Positions 44,129-53,138 of a DNA stretch of 64,000 nt are shown one piece after another; the stretch's first letter is position 1, and the number at the start of each line of letters is the position of its first letter. Position numbers and translations under genes: made by a program. Where the stretch lies: contig JANYBW010000046.1 in the NCBI GenBank assembly GCA_025360585.1, positions 37,307 to 101,306 of the forward strand, in the 5' to 3' direction. This DNA is from Actinomycetes bacterium (GTDB lineage: Bacteria > Actinomycetota > Acidimicrobiia > IMCC26256 > PALSA-610). The notes under the pieces were generated by a model that saw only the letters and a program-made list of their open reading frames with translations, did no database searches and was not told the DNA's origin.

Positions 44129-46116
44129 ACCGTGGCGTCCTCGCGAACCCGTACCGGCAAAGCCGAAACGACCGAACGCTTCGGTGTAAGGCAAACGCAG
44201 GTACCAAAGGCCATCACGAGCCCGCCGAGCCACAGCCACAAAATCATCGGATTGACGGCCACTTGCACCGTCACTCGATCCCGCTCATCTGGGGCCGCCG
44301 CAAGTTGCAGATACACATCGCGCAAGAGCCCGGAGTGCACCGACGGCGTTCCGATGCCATTGTTTGCGTTGCGGTAACTCGAAATTTCGGGCGTGTACAC
44401 ACCGAGATTGTCGTCGCCGTCGTGAATGGCAAAGCGAGACCGCAACGTCGACTTCTGCGCAGTGACGGATCGGCTCGACCCGACGTAGGTGATCCGTTGA
44501 CCGGCGACCACACCCGATTGCCCACGCGAAAGCCGCAGCTCCTGTTTGATCGCACTGCCCTGCGATGCGGTGATCGCCACCGCGATGAGTACGACCCCGA
44601 CGTGCACGATCAGGCCACCCCAACGCCGAGGATTCCCTCGCACCGTGTTGAGCAATGCCCGAACTGGATTTTCGTGCTGCGTTGAGATTCGGGCACGCAC
44701 GGCCATAACAAAGTTGCGCACAATTCCGGCGAGCGCAAACGCCGCAAGCCCGTATGCACACACACCCGCAAAACCGGCTGACGAAAACACCACCGCGCTC
44801 ACAAACGCAATCGCACCCGCCCACAACGGCACGAACAACCGATCACGCAGGACCTCGCCGCTCGTAGCCCGCCAGGGCAATACCGGCGCAACTGCCATCA
44901 AAAAAAGCAGCCCCAAACCGATCGGGCTCGTCATGGTCGCGAAGTACGGCGAACCCACTGAAAGTTGTTTGTTCTGCAACGATTCCACGAGGAGCGGAAA
45001 GACGGTGCCGGTAAAAATTACGAGCGCGAACCCCGCGAACAACAAGTTGTTCATCAGGAATGCCGATTCGCGCGACACCACGGAATCAATGCGGCCCGGG
45101 GTGCGCAACCGATCGCCACGCCAGGCGATCAGCCCCAACCCGCTCACAACAATCAGCCCGAAGAAGCTCAGCAACGCGGGTCCGATCTTGCTCTCACTAA
45201 ACGCGTGTACCGAGGTAATCACCCCCGAGCGAGTGAGAAACGTGCCCAAGATTGTGAGCGAAAACGTTGCGATGATGAGCGAAAGATTCCACACTCGCAG
45301 CATGGCGCGCCGTTCTTGCACCATGACGGAGTGAATGAATGCCGTCGCGGTCAGCCACGGCAGTAACGACGCGTTCTCAACCGGATCCCAGCCCCAATAG
45401 CCACCCCAGCCCAGCACTTCATAGCTCCACCACGCCCCGAGAACGATGCCGATGGTGAGAAAACCCCAAGCGATCATTGAGGCTTTGCGGGTGTCAGCCA
45501 GCCAACCCTCGCCAAAACGTCCCGTAACCAGCGCGGCGATCGCGAAGCTAAACGGAATCGTCATGCCCACATACCCCGCGTACAAAAACGGAGGATGGAA
45601 CGCGATGAGGGGATGATTCTGCAACAACGGATTCGGGCCAGTGCCGTCGATCACGAATTTTGAATTCAACGCAAACGGGTTCGCAACCGTGACGGTGAGA
45701 CCAAAAAAGAACAATGCGACGATGTACTGCACGATCGTTGCCCACGCCACTAGTGGATCCCCGACCCGCTTGCGAAACGCGATCGCGGTGCCCGCCATGA
45801 ACCCACCGAGAATGAGGATCCACAACAGAATGGAACCTTCGAGTGCCGACCATGCGGCGGTCACGGTGAAGAGCCCCGGCGTACCGTTGGCAACGTTGTT
45901 CGCCACGTATTTGATTGTGTAGTCGTGTGCGTGCAGCGCGTATTGCATCGCACCCATCGCGACGACGCCCGCGATCAGAATCGCGCCGGTAAACCGTTGA
46001 CTCAATCGCAGGTAACGCGCCTCACCCGTGGTGATACCTCGCGCCATCACGACGATGCCGAGCAACGAGCTCGTAACTCCCAGCATCAACGCGAACGTGC
46101 CAACGTGTGCGCTCAT
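44125..46116 (-). CDS. ccmF: CcmF haem lyase subunit
   Basis: This 663-residue polytopic protein is the core of the cytochrome c haem lyase. The haem-handling WWD segment is present as WGGYWGWDPVENASLLPWL (about residues 225-245), and the four membrane His ligands are suggested by HPPFLY, SVMVQE-region and later helices. About 14 helices are predicted, with a periplasm-facing domain near the C-terminus (RLSRGQSGVVAGQRITYVG), as in CcmF. ATG at 46116 is chosen, seven bases after the CcmE stop. Length agrees with the family (about 640-670). Confidence 0.95.
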   Translation of the reverse strand: MSAHVGTFALMLGVTSSLLGIVVMARGITTGEARYLRLSQRFTGAILIAGVVAMGAMQYALHAHDYTIKYVANNVANGTPGLFTVTAAWSALEGSILLWILILGGFMAGTAIAFRKRVGDPLVAWATIVQYIVALFFFGLTVTVANPFALNSKFVIDGTGPNPLLQNHPLIAFHPPFLYAGYVGMTIPFSFAIAALVTGRFGEGWLADTRKASMIAWGFLTIGIVLGAWWSYEVLGWGGYWGWDPVENASLLPWLTATAFIHSVMVQERRAMLRVWNLSLIIATFSLTILGTFLTRSGVITSVHAFSESKIGPALLSFFGLIVVSGLGLIAWRGDRLRTPGRIDSVVSRESAFLMNNLLFAGFALVIFTGTVFPLLVESLQNKQLSVGSPYFATMTSPIGLGLLFLMAVAPVLPWRATSGEVLRDRLFVPLWAGAIAFVSAVVFSSAGFAGVCAYGLAAFALAGIVRNFVMAVRARISTQHENPVRALLNTVRGNPRRWGGLIVHVGVVLIAVAITASQGSAIKQELRLSRGQSGVVAGQRITYVGSSRSVTAQKSTLRSRFAIHDGDDNLGVYTPEISSYRNANNGIGTPSVHSGLLRDVYLQLAAAPDERDRVTVQVAVNPMILWLWLGGLVMAFGTCVCLTPKRSVVSALPVRVREDATV

Positions 46117-46123
46117 AATCGAT

Positions 46124-46570
46124 TCAACCCTTCGCGGCGGGCGCGCACCCGGTGGCATCGAGCGCAGTATCGACGTTGGATTTCATCTGCTTCGACGTGT
46201 AGGTGCTGCCGTGTTTCACTGTCACCTGATCGCCGACCAACGTCGAGCCTTCCCAATGTGTGTTATTGAGAATCACCGGGATGCAATCGGCAAAGAGATC
46301 CGGCGGGGTGCCTTGCACGCGCGCAGTTACCGTCGTGCGACCATCGGTCATTTGAAAGATCGCGCCGAACGTTGCACCTTTTTTGATCGTGTGCGGCTTC
46401 ACGACCCCGCCCACTCGATTCGGCGAGGTGTGATTTGCGTCCCGCTGGTGCACCGCAGTGGAAACGCTTTCCATGTAGTTGAGATTCGAGCCAAGGTTCG
46501 TGACCATCCAGGCAACCGCGCCGATACATACCAAGGCCATCACGATGTAACGGGCTTTCAATCCATTCAC
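46124..46570 (-). CDS. ccmE: CcmE haem chaperone
   Basis: This 148-residue protein has an N-terminal membrane helix (about 7-26) and an OB-fold domain. The haem-binding His is His120 and the partner Tyr is Tyr124 (KHGSTY), keeping the HxxxY pattern instead of the CxxxY variant of some lineages. CcmE takes haem from CcmC and hands it to CcmF. The start is GTG at 46570, which overlaps the CcmD stop in GTGA. Confidence 0.93.
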   Translation of the reverse strand: MNGLKARYIVMALVCIGAVAWMVTNLGSNLNYMESVSTAVHQRDANHTSPNRVGGVVKPHTIKKGATFGAIFQMTDGRTTVTARVQGTPPDLFADCIPVILNNTHWEGSTLVGDQVTVKHGSTYTSKQMKSNVDTALDATGCAPAAKG

Positions 46571-46707
46571 TGATCACTCACCACATCACGATCGCGAACC
46601 GAGGCGCGTGCCCGTTGTGTTTTCACGCGCAGCCACCCGGCGTAGAAACCGACGACACCGATGGTGAGGCCGTAACCCACAGCGATATACGGCCAGTTGT
46701 GATCCAC
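46567..46707 (-). CDS. ccmD: CcmD-like small membrane protein
   Basis: This 46-residue gene lies between ccmC and ccmE. Reading from GTG at 46707 it gives a short N-terminus with a Trp-Pro-Tyr sequence, one membrane helix (AVGYGLTIGVVGFYAGW), and a basic cytoplasmic tail (RVKTQRARASVRD), as expected for CcmD, which releases holo-CcmE from CcmC. GAGGAG lies nine bases before the GTG, and the stop overlaps the ccmE GTG by four bases. CcmD is too short and variable for sequence matching, so the assignment rests on topology and position. Confidence 0.82.
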   Translation of the reverse strand: MDHNWPYIAVGYGLTIGVVGFYAGWLRVKTQRARASVRDRDVVSDQ

Positions 46708-46735
46708 TAGGCACGTCTCCTCAAGATCGACAGCA

Positions 46736-47533
46736 TCAGATCGTTACCGGTGAATTCGCTGATGCATCAGCTTGCGAGGCCCCCGATGACGCACCGGACA
46801 CGACCCCCAACTGGCGATCATCGATCGCGGCTTGCAACTCACGATCGGCCATGCCTTCTTCGAGCTCCAATAACTGCATCCGTCGAATACAGAGGTACAC
46901 GTACAACAATGTGAACGCGGCGACACCGAGCAGCAGCGTGAACTGCATGCTCGGGTCTTTGATGTGTACCTGCATTTTCGAATTGAAGACGGAACCGTCT
47001 TGGTGCAGCGTGGCCCACCACGAAACGGAAAAGTGCACAATCGGCACATCGACAAAGGCGATGAGGCCAGCGACCGCACTCCTCAAGGCGCGCTGTTCGG
47101 GTGAGCCGCCCATGCGCCGAAGGGCTAAATATCCCAAGTACAAAAACAACAAAATCGCAGTCGTGGTGAGCCGCGCCTCCCAGGCCCACCATCGCCCCCA
47201 AATCGGACGGCCCCACAAGGAACCAACCGCGAGCATCAACGCGGTGAACATGACACCGATTTCCCCCGAAGCCCCCGCGAGATAATCCCAACGCAGGTGA
47301 CGAGTGCGCGGCACGAGGTACAACAGCGACGCAATCGCGGTCACGCCGAACGCGAGATAAGCGAGCCACGCGGCGGGTACGTGCATGAAGAGCAGCCGGT
47401 AGGCATCGCCTTGCACCGTGTCTTTCGGCGCAATGAACAACCCCATCACGACGGTCGCGACGATGCCAGCGAACACGAGCAAACCGAGTACGGGACTGCT
47501 GCGACGAGGTGCGTTCTTGGTAGTTGTGCTCAC
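46736..47533 (-). CDS. ccmC: CcmC haem-handling membrane protein
   Basis: This 265-residue protein has six membrane helices and the tryptophan-rich WWD segment (WGRWWAWEARLT, about residues 111-122), with a Glu in place of the usual Asp. The flanking His ligands are in FMHVPAAWLAY and PIVHFSVSWW. CcmC loads haem on CcmE. GTG at 47533 overlaps the CcmB stop in GTGA. A charged tail of about 40 residues follows the last helix and is longer than usual. Confidence 0.93.
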   Translation of the reverse strand: MSTTTKNAPRRSSPVLGLLVFAGIVATVVMGLFIAPKDTVQGDAYRLLFMHVPAAWLAYLAFGVTAIASLLYLVPRTRHLRWDYLAGASGEIGVMFTALMLAVGSLWGRPIWGRWWAWEARLTTTAILLFLYLGYLALRRMGGSPEQRALRSAVAGLIAFVDVPIVHFSVSWWATLHQDGSVFNSKMQVHIKDPSMQFTLLLGVAAFTLLYVYLCIRRMQLLELEEGMADRELQAAIDDRQLGVVSGASSGASQADASANSPVTI

Positions 47534-48207
47534 GCTTCCTCCAACAATGCTTCGTAGGCGACAAATCCGGCAGTGAGATACAACGCCGCGAACACGCCGA
47601 GAAGCTGGATCCAGGGCCAAGCTTCGCCGCTGCGACCGTGCAACGCCGACTCGAAGGCTTTCGTAGCCCCCAACAGGACCGGCGCGCAGACCGGAAGTAC
47701 CAAGAGGGGCACGAGCGTTTCGCGCACTTTCGCGCCCGCAGCCAAGGCGCCGTAGACCGCGCCGGTCGCCGCGATTCCTATCGTCGCGGCCAGCGAGGTA
47801 GCGATCAACGCGAGCCAGCCCCGCGCCGCGATGTCGTAGAGCGCAAACGTGCCACTGAGCAGTAACACTTCGAGGACCAATAGCTCTGCGACGACTGCCC
47901 CTACTTTGCCCAAAAAGATCGATCCACCGTCCATTGCGCTCAGCCGCAGCCCATCGCGTGCACCGTTGTCGGTTTCAATCGCCATGCTGCGGCCAACCGC
48001 GAGAATCGACGACAACAACACTGTGATCCAAAACAGCCCTGGTGCAATCGTGGGCAGCACGGAACTGTCGGCATCGAGCGTGAACGCAAACAAGATCAAT
48101 ACCAGCGCACCAAACGGCAACACTTGGGCGATCACAATGCGTGCGCGAATTTCGATACGCAGATCTTTGGCGCATACCAACCGAGCATCGCGCAACAACT
48201 GCATCAT
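47530..48207 (-). CDS. ccmB: CcmB ABC-type permease subunit
   Basis: This 225-residue protein has six membrane helices and the CcmB pattern (ARLVCAKDLRIEIRAR at the N-terminus, LSSILAVGRSMAIETDNGARDGL, LPVCAPVLLGATKA). With CcmA it forms the ATPase complex that frees CcmE from CcmC. Two ATG codons in tandem (48207, 48204) open the gene; the first overlaps the CcmA stop by four bases. Confidence 0.93.
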   Translation of the reverse strand: MMQLLRDARLVCAKDLRIEIRARIVIAQVLPFGALVLILFAFTLDADSSVLPTIAPGLFWITVLLSSILAVGRSMAIETDNGARDGLRLSAMDGGSIFLGKVGAVVAELLVLEVLLLSGTFALYDIAARGWLALIATSLAATIGIAATGAVYGALAAGAKVRETLVPLLVLPVCAPVLLGATKAFESALHGRSGEAWPWIQLLGVFAALYLTAGFVAYEALLEEA

Positions 48208-48893
48208 GAGATTGCCGCGGCTTCGCTATCCGAACGCGCCGCGGTAGAACCACTACCAACCAGGCCGCCTTCGAGCAGGCCTTGCACAACTCGCACTTCG
48301 CGCGTTGCGATTGTGCGCGTGCGGTCCAGTTCGTGCGACGCAACCAATACGGTTTGTCCGAGGCGAGGCGCGCTGCGCAACAGATTGTCGAGCAGATCGC
48401 GGCCTTCGGCATCGAGTCCGGCGTGGGGTTCATCGAGCAGCAGCAGTTCTGGTTCGCGAGCAAACGCGACGGCCAACGCGAGGCGTCGGCGTTGCCCCGC
48501 GGACAACTTTGCGTGTGCGATTCCAGCGAGAGGACCCAGCCCAAATTGTTCGGCCGCGTTGCTCGCCGCATCACGGCTGGCGTGCGCGGCACGCGCGGCG
48601 AATCGCAAGTTCTCAGCGACGGTAAGATCGTCGTAGCAAAAGGTGTCGTGGCCAATGAATGAGAGCCGGCGGCGGTGGCTACGACGATCAGCAACAAGAT
48701 TGCTTCCCAGCACGGACGCGGTTCCACTGCGTATCGGAACGAGCCCAGCCAACATTCGCAGCAGCGTGGTTTTCCCAGCGCCGTTCGGCCCGGAGAGCAA
48801 CACGATTTCGCCCACCGCGATATCGAGATCCGCGCCCGCGAGCGCAGGAAAGCGCCCGAGCACACACACGGCGGACCGTACCGACACGATCAT
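48204..48893 (-). CDS. ccmA: CcmA ABC transporter ATPase
   Basis: This 230-residue ABC ATPase has Walker A GPNGAGKTT, the signature LSAGQRRR, Walker B LLLLDEP and the switch His in SHELDRT. It energises the CcmAB complex in haem transfer to CcmE. ATG at 48893 is chosen because GGGAGG lies about eight bases upstream; longer in-frame starts (48920, 49004) would extend into the divergent sortase promoter region. It is the first gene of a nine-gene operon, ccmABCDEFGH plus the CcmI-like gene, with most junctions overlapping. Confidence 0.93.
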   Translation of the reverse strand: MIVSVRSAVCVLGRFPALAGADLDIAVGEIVLLSGPNGAGKTTLLRMLAGLVPIRSGTASVLGSNLVADRRSHRRRLSFIGHDTFCYDDLTVAENLRFAARAAHASRDAASNAAEQFGLGPLAGIAHAKLSAGQRRRLALAVAFAREPELLLLDEPHAGLDAEGRDLLDNLLRSAPRLGQTVLVASHELDRTRTIATREVRVVQGLLEGGLVGSGSTAARSDSEAAAIS

Positions 48894-48924
48894 CAACGGG
48901 CCTCCCTGCGGCATCAGCATCGAT

Positions 48925-48970
48925 ATTACGAAACAGTCGCCCGTTCTTTCGTAATCGCTTCCAGTAACAT
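48925..48970. promoter_or_regulatory. 9-bp inverted repeat and divergent promoters between ccmA and the sortase gene
   Basis: ATTACGAAA (48925-48933) and TTTCGTAAT (48947-48955) form a perfect dyad with a 13-base spacer. On the ccmA strand one arm overlaps TAATAT, a good -10. On the sortase strand TAACAT (48965-48970) lies nine bases before the ATG. A regulator bound here could control both directions. Confidence 0.6.
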
Positions 48971-48979
48971 GGCTGAATA

Positions 48980-49951
48980 ATGGCTGAGCGAATGCGACGA
49001 ACACTGGGGGGTATTGGGCGATCCTTGGTCACAGTCGGCACGTTGATCTTGTTGTTCGTGGCGTACCAACTTTGGGGAACGGGCTATTTCACGAGCCAAG
49101 CCCAAGATCAAAAAAAGGCCGATTTCGCCAAGCTCGAAGCGCAGTATCGCTCGACGCTGCCGTCCACAACGACGCCAGCAGCAACGACCTCTACGAAACC
49201 AAGCGTACGCCCCCGCAAAAAGCCAAAAAGCTCGCCTACCGTCAAAGCCGATCGAATCCCGCAGTTCAATGAAGGTGACGCGATTGGCATCATCGAAATG
49301 CCCTGGGAGAGTTACGCGATCATCGAAGGTACGAACCGCGACGATTTGAAAAAGGGCCCCGGCCACTACCCCGCAACGGTGTTTCCGGGCCAGCTCGGCA
49401 ACGCGGCAATTGCCGGCCACCGCACCACGTATCTACATCCATTTTTCAACAACGACACGTTGCACATTGGCAGTGAATTCAAGGTGAAGATGCTCTGGGG
49501 CACCTATGTGTATCGGGTGACCCAAGAGCCGTATGCGGTTGACCCATCGAATATCGGCGTTGTCGCGACGCTCAATAAAAAAAGGGCAACCTTGACCTTG
49601 ACGGCGTGCAACCCGAAATATTCGGCCCGTCAACGACTGATCATTCAATCCGAACTTGTGGTCACCAAGAGCCCGATACCGAAACCGTACGCGAAGCCGG
49701 TGCTGTTACAACACGGCAACCTCGGGAGTAACGAAAACCAGTCGCTGCGCGCCGGCCTTGATGGGGCGGCATCCAGCAAGAATCCGGCGATCGGCTGGGG
49801 CGTTATCGCACTATTGATCGGGCTCCTATGGTGGTGGGTCTACCGCCACTGGCGGCATCCGTTCACCTGGCTTGCGGGGTTGCTGCCGTTTATACCCGTA
49901 CTGATTGCGTTTTACTACTACCTCGAACAAGCGCTGCCCGCCGGGTATTAA
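48980..49951 (+). CDS. Class E-like sortase with C-terminal membrane helices
   Basis: This 323-residue transpeptidase has an N-terminal membrane helix (about 15-33), a Thr/Pro/Lys-rich linker (about 55-90), the sortase domain (about 95-235) and two further helices at the C-terminus (about 275-320). The catalytic His is in AIAGHRTTY, the Cys in LTLTACNPK, and the Arg in YSARQRL; the TLTAC motif is that of sortases. The layout matches actinobacterial class E sortases, which prefer LAxTG sorting signals. No substrate with such a signal is in the window. It diverges from ccmA, possibly under a shared operator. Confidence 0.93.
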   Translation: MAERMRRTLGGIGRSLVTVGTLILLFVAYQLWGTGYFTSQAQDQKKADFAKLEAQYRSTLPSTTTPAATTSTKPSVRPRKKPKSSPTVKADRIPQFNEGDAIGIIEMPWESYAIIEGTNRDDLKKGPGHYPATVFPGQLGNAAIAGHRTTYLHPFFNNDTLHIGSEFKVKMLWGTYVYRVTQEPYAVDPSNIGVVATLNKKRATLTLTACNPKYSARQRLIIQSELVVTKSPIPKPYAKPVLLQHGNLGSNENQSLRAGLDGAASSKNPAIGWGVIALLIGLLWWWVYRHWRHPFTWLAGLLPFIPVLIAFYYYLEQALPAGY

Positions 49952-49981
49952 GCCCGACTCCAGAGCCCGACTCCAGAGCCC
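49951..49981. repeat. 13-bp tandem repeat after the sortase stop
   Basis: AGCCCGACTCCAG occurs twice in tandem (49951-49963, 49964-49976), followed by a partial third copy. It begins at the last base of the sortase stop codon. Confidence 0.85.
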
Positions 49982-50012
49982 GCACGAGCGCCCCACATCC
50001 AAGCTCGGCTGG

Positions 50013-51086
50013 CTATCGAAGCTCGGCCGTTGCAAACTCGCGCATTCCAGTTTCGAAATCAATTGCGGCGCGAAAACCAAGCTCGGCGATGGCTCGTTCG
50101 TGCGAAGCAAATACGTGGCGTACATCACCCAGCCGGTACCCGCCGACCACAAGCGGCGTCAGATTGCGACTGTCATCATTGAGTTTTTGAAATGCGACCG
50201 CGAGCGCGGCTGCCATTTCCCCTACCGTTTTGGGCATGCCACTCGCAACGTTCGCGACACCATCGAATGGTTTCGGATTCGTGAGCGCCAAGACGTTCGC
50301 GTGCGCAACGTCGCGTACGTGCACAAAGTCGCGGCGTTGCCCACCGTCTTCGAATACTCGCGGGGCCTCGCCGCGTTCCAGCAACGAACGGAAAATGCTG
50401 GCAACACCCGCGTACGGCGTATCGCGCGGCATGCGCGGCCCGTAAACATTGTGGTATCGCAGCGCGGTCAGCGTGCAGCCCTCGTGTTCGCGGGCGTACG
50501 CGCGGCACAGATACTCCTGATGGAGTTTCGTTGCCGCGTACACATTGCGCGGGTCAAGCGGAGCATCTTCGGGAACGGTCTCGGGCACCAGCGATACCGC
50601 GCAATGCGGGCAGGGCGGCTCGAAGTTGCCCGAATCCAAATCACGAAGGAGTCGCGGCCCCGGTTGCACAACCCCGTGTTCGGCGCAGCGATACCGCCCT
50701 TCGCCGTAGACCACCATGCTCGATGCCAATACAACGCGTCCGCCAAATGATTGCTGATGTAGGGCTCGAAGCAGCGCCGCCGTGCCGTAGTCGTTGTGAT
50801 GCACGTACGCCTCAACATCATCAAAGTTCACACCGAGCCCGACCATCGAGGCTTGATGACACACGGCATCAACGCCAGCGAGGGCATCGTTCAGCGCGCC
50901 CGGTTGCGTGATGTCGCCGAAGTAATACTCAACGTCCGCATGCAAGTACGACGGGCGACGAGTATGGGCAGCAGGCAGCAAGCAATCGATCGCGATCACT
51001 TCATGACCCAGCGCACTGAGCTCGTCCACGATGTGCGATCCCACAAACCCGGCCGCTCCGGTAACTGCAATCCTTTTCATATTCAT
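50013..51086 (-). CDS. NAD-dependent sugar-nucleotide epimerase/dehydratase with Cys-rich insert
   Basis: This 357-residue extended SDR has the NAD motif TGAAGFVGSH near the N-terminus and the YxxxK pair in YAATKLHQE, so it should act on a nucleotide sugar. An insert at about residues 130-165 contains Cys residues in YRCAEHG and PPCPHC, spaced like a zinc ribbon, which is unusual among GalE-type enzymes. It follows a polytopic GT-C protein by four bases and is probably co-transcribed with it. ATG at 51086 is preferred (51080 is also possible); the longer frame runs inside the upstream gene. The product is probably a sugar for envelope glycans. Confidence 0.9.
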   Translation of the reverse strand: MNMKRIAVTGAAGFVGSHIVDELSALGHEVIAIDCLLPAAHTRRPSYLHADVEYYFGDITQPGALNDALAGVDAVCHQASMVGLGVNFDDVEAYVHHNDYGTAALLRALHQQSFGGRVVLASSMVVYGEGRYRCAEHGVVQPGPRLLRDLDSGNFEPPCPHCAVSLVPETVPEDAPLDPRNVYAATKLHQEYLCRAYAREHEGCTLTALRYHNVYGPRMPRDTPYAGVASIFRSLLERGEAPRVFEDGGQRRDFVHVRDVAHANVLALTNPKPFDGVANVASGMPKTVGEMAAALAVAFQKLNDDSRNLTPLVVGGYRLGDVRHVFASHERAIAELGFRAAIDFETGMREFATAELR

Positions 51087-51090
51087 GCTT

Positions 51091-52455
51091 TTACCAGAGC
51101 GTCGTGAGACTCGTCTGGATCCAGATCGCGAATCCGAGCTGCATCGCCAGCGCCCACTGCGCCGAACGCAGCGAATTTCGGCCTCGCCACAAACCTGCAC
51201 ATGCACCCAATAAAAACAGGCTAAACGGCAACCAAATTCGTTCGACTTCGGCCTTCGAAAGGCCGCTGATATCGGCCACGGCCACGGCCACGGCGACGCT
51301 TCCGACGACCAGCCAGGCCCGACGATCGCGCAGCCAGGCTAAGCCGACAGCACCCATGGGACCGATGACGATACCCAGAATCGCGATGTTCGCAATCACG
51401 AAGTAACGGTAGGGCCGTTCCAGCGCAATCGTCTCGTAGTACACCCGCTTCGTGGCTCGTAGACCGTCGAACCACCAAAACCCGGTAGTGCGTAGAGCCA
51501 ACATCGCGATGATCGTCACGGCACCAACGATCAACAAGACCACGAAGCGGCGCCGCCAGATACACAACGCCACGATCGGCACTACGAACACCGCCAAACC
51601 GTACGACAACATCAACGCGACGAAATACAAAACACCCGCGAACGTCGCGTATACGTATGAACGGCGACCGGACGTCACGACGGCGGCAGCAACTGCCGCG
51701 AGTGTCCACGCGGCAACCGCGGCGAAGAATGCATCGGCGCTGCTTGCGATCCACACACAGGCTGGGCTCACCGCAACGAACGGCAGCGCGGCTCGGGCCA
51801 GACGTTCACCGGCAACGATTCGAAGGGTCACGATCACGCCAGCAACGGCAAGCGCACCACCAGCCACGACGAACACTGCGAGCAGCCGAGGGCCGCGCCA
51901 ACCAAGTTGGTTCAAACCCCAGGCGACCAAGACCATCCCCGGCGGATGCCCCTGTGCGTGCGTCGACATGTGGTGACCCAACACTTGCGAAACGTAGTCG
52001 TGCAAAAACCGCCGCACGCCGTGCACCCGCGGAATCACAAACAAATATCCGGTACTGTCGTTAACGCCGGCGATGAAACCTTCCCAACCTTGATTCAAAA
52101 CTAAAACACACGAAAATCCGAACGTTGCGACCGCCCCGCTCACGACCGCTTGGCTGAAGCGCAGCCGATCAGCGAGTTTGGGCAAACCGAAAGCGCACGC
52201 TCCACCCAAGATCAGCATCGGGACAATCGAGATATTCAGCTGGCGGTGCCATATTGCGGTGAGCGGTGGCGCGAACACCAACATCCGTTCGGGGTGCAGC
52301 GTTTCGCCCCAAATCTTTGAGACCAGCCATAATCCGGCCCATCCAAGTAACGCGATGGCTCCGAATACATACAGACGAATGCTGATTGCTTCACCGGCAT
52401 CCGAAACTCTGGTTCCTTGCACACCATCGGATGCACCAGCAACTGTGTCAACCAC
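51091..52455 (-). CDS. Polytopic membrane protein, probable GT-C glycosyltransferase
   Basis: This 454-residue protein has about eleven membrane helices. An outer loop at about residues 150-175 contains HMSTHAQGHPPGMVLVAW; the HPPG pattern occurs in GT-C glycosyltransferase-like proteins of actinobacteria that use polyprenyl-phosphate sugars. The start is GTG at 52455, 29 bases from the divergent GT2 gene. The epimerase follows by four bases. With a GT2 enzyme (possible maker of polyprenyl-phosphate sugar) next door, a role in building an envelope glycan is likely, but no specific family is certain. Confidence 0.72.
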   Translation of the reverse strand: MVDTVAGASDGVQGTRVSDAGEAISIRLYVFGAIALLGWAGLWLVSKIWGETLHPERMLVFAPPLTAIWHRQLNISIVPMLILGGACAFGLPKLADRLRFSQAVVSGAVATFGFSCVLVLNQGWEGFIAGVNDSTGYLFVIPRVHGVRRFLHDYVSQVLGHHMSTHAQGHPPGMVLVAWGLNQLGWRGPRLLAVFVVAGGALAVAGVIVTLRIVAGERLARAALPFVAVSPACVWIASSADAFFAAVAAWTLAAVAAAVVTSGRRSYVYATFAGVLYFVALMLSYGLAVFVVPIVALCIWRRRFVVLLIVGAVTIIAMLALRTTGFWWFDGLRATKRVYYETIALERPYRYFVIANIAILGIVIGPMGAVGLAWLRDRRAWLVVGSVAVAVAVADISGLSKAEVERIWLPFSLFLLGACAGLWRGRNSLRSAQWALAMQLGFAIWIQTSLTTLW

Positions 52456-52484
52456 AACGTCAAGCTAACCCGAACGGTTCAATC

Positions 52485-53138
52485 GTGCCCGACGTCATCT
52501 TGCCAGTGTTGAATGAAGCCGCGGCGCTGCCGGGCGTACTGGCGCGCGTCCCGAACGGATACCACCCCATCGTCGTCGATAATGGCTCCACCGACGGATC
52601 GGCGGAAATCGCCGCGTCGTGCGGTGCGGACGTGGTGATTGAGCCCCAACGCGGGTTCGGCGCCGCGTGTTACGCCGGTCTCCTCGCGGCTACTGCGGAC
52701 GTTGTCTGTTTCATGGATTGCGATGGGTCCTTCGACGCCGGTGAACTCCCCAATGTCGCCGATCCGATCATCAACGGGACTGCCGATCTCATGTTGGGTG
52801 CGCGCCGGGCGACGAACCGCGGGGCCTGGCCAATGCATGCACGCATCGCGAACCGCGCGCTCGCTCGATACATGCGCAGCTATGCCCGAATTCCCGTCAC
52901 GGATCTGGGCCCGATGCGCGCCGCGCGTCGCGAAGAACTCCTTGCCCTCAACATCGCCGATCGGCGCTTCGGCTGGCCCCTCGAAATGGTGCTGCGAGCC
53001 GCGAAACAACAATGGCGGATTGAAGAAATTGAGGTTTCGTACGCTCCGCGCATCGGCGTATCGAAGGTCACGGGTACCGCAAAAGGCACGTTCCGAGCGA
53101 TCAAAGATATGACTGCCGTCGCTCAGGGACTGCGATGA
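52485..53138 (+). CDS. Family 2 glycosyltransferase (polyprenyl-phosphate sugar synthase-like)
   Basis: This 217-residue GT-A protein has the GT2 hallmarks: LPVLNEAAALP at the N-terminus, VDNGSTDGS, GFGAACYAGL and the metal-binding FMDCDGSF. It resembles dolichyl-phosphate mannosyl/glucosyltransferases but lacks a membrane anchor. GTG at 52485 is chosen because the fold starts there; the upstream frame crosses the divergent gene. Its TGA overlaps the next ATG by four bases. It probably forms a lipid-linked sugar used by the neighbouring GT-C protein. Confidence 0.9.
   Translation: MPDVILPVLNEAAALPGVLARVPNGYHPIVVDNGSTDGSAEIAASCGADVVIEPQRGFGAACYAGLLAATADVVCFMDCDGSFDAGELPNVADPIINGTADLMLGARRATNRGAWPMHARIANRALARYMRSYARIPVTDLGPMRAARREELLALNIADRRFGWPLEMVLRAAKQQWRIEEIEVSYAPRIGVSKVTGTAKGTFRAIKDMTAVAQGLR

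Noticed and set aside
48980..49951. A sortase cluster with pilin or LPxTG substrates
   Set aside because: No LPxTG or LAxTG sorting signal was found at the C-terminus of any protein in the window, including the large subtilase.
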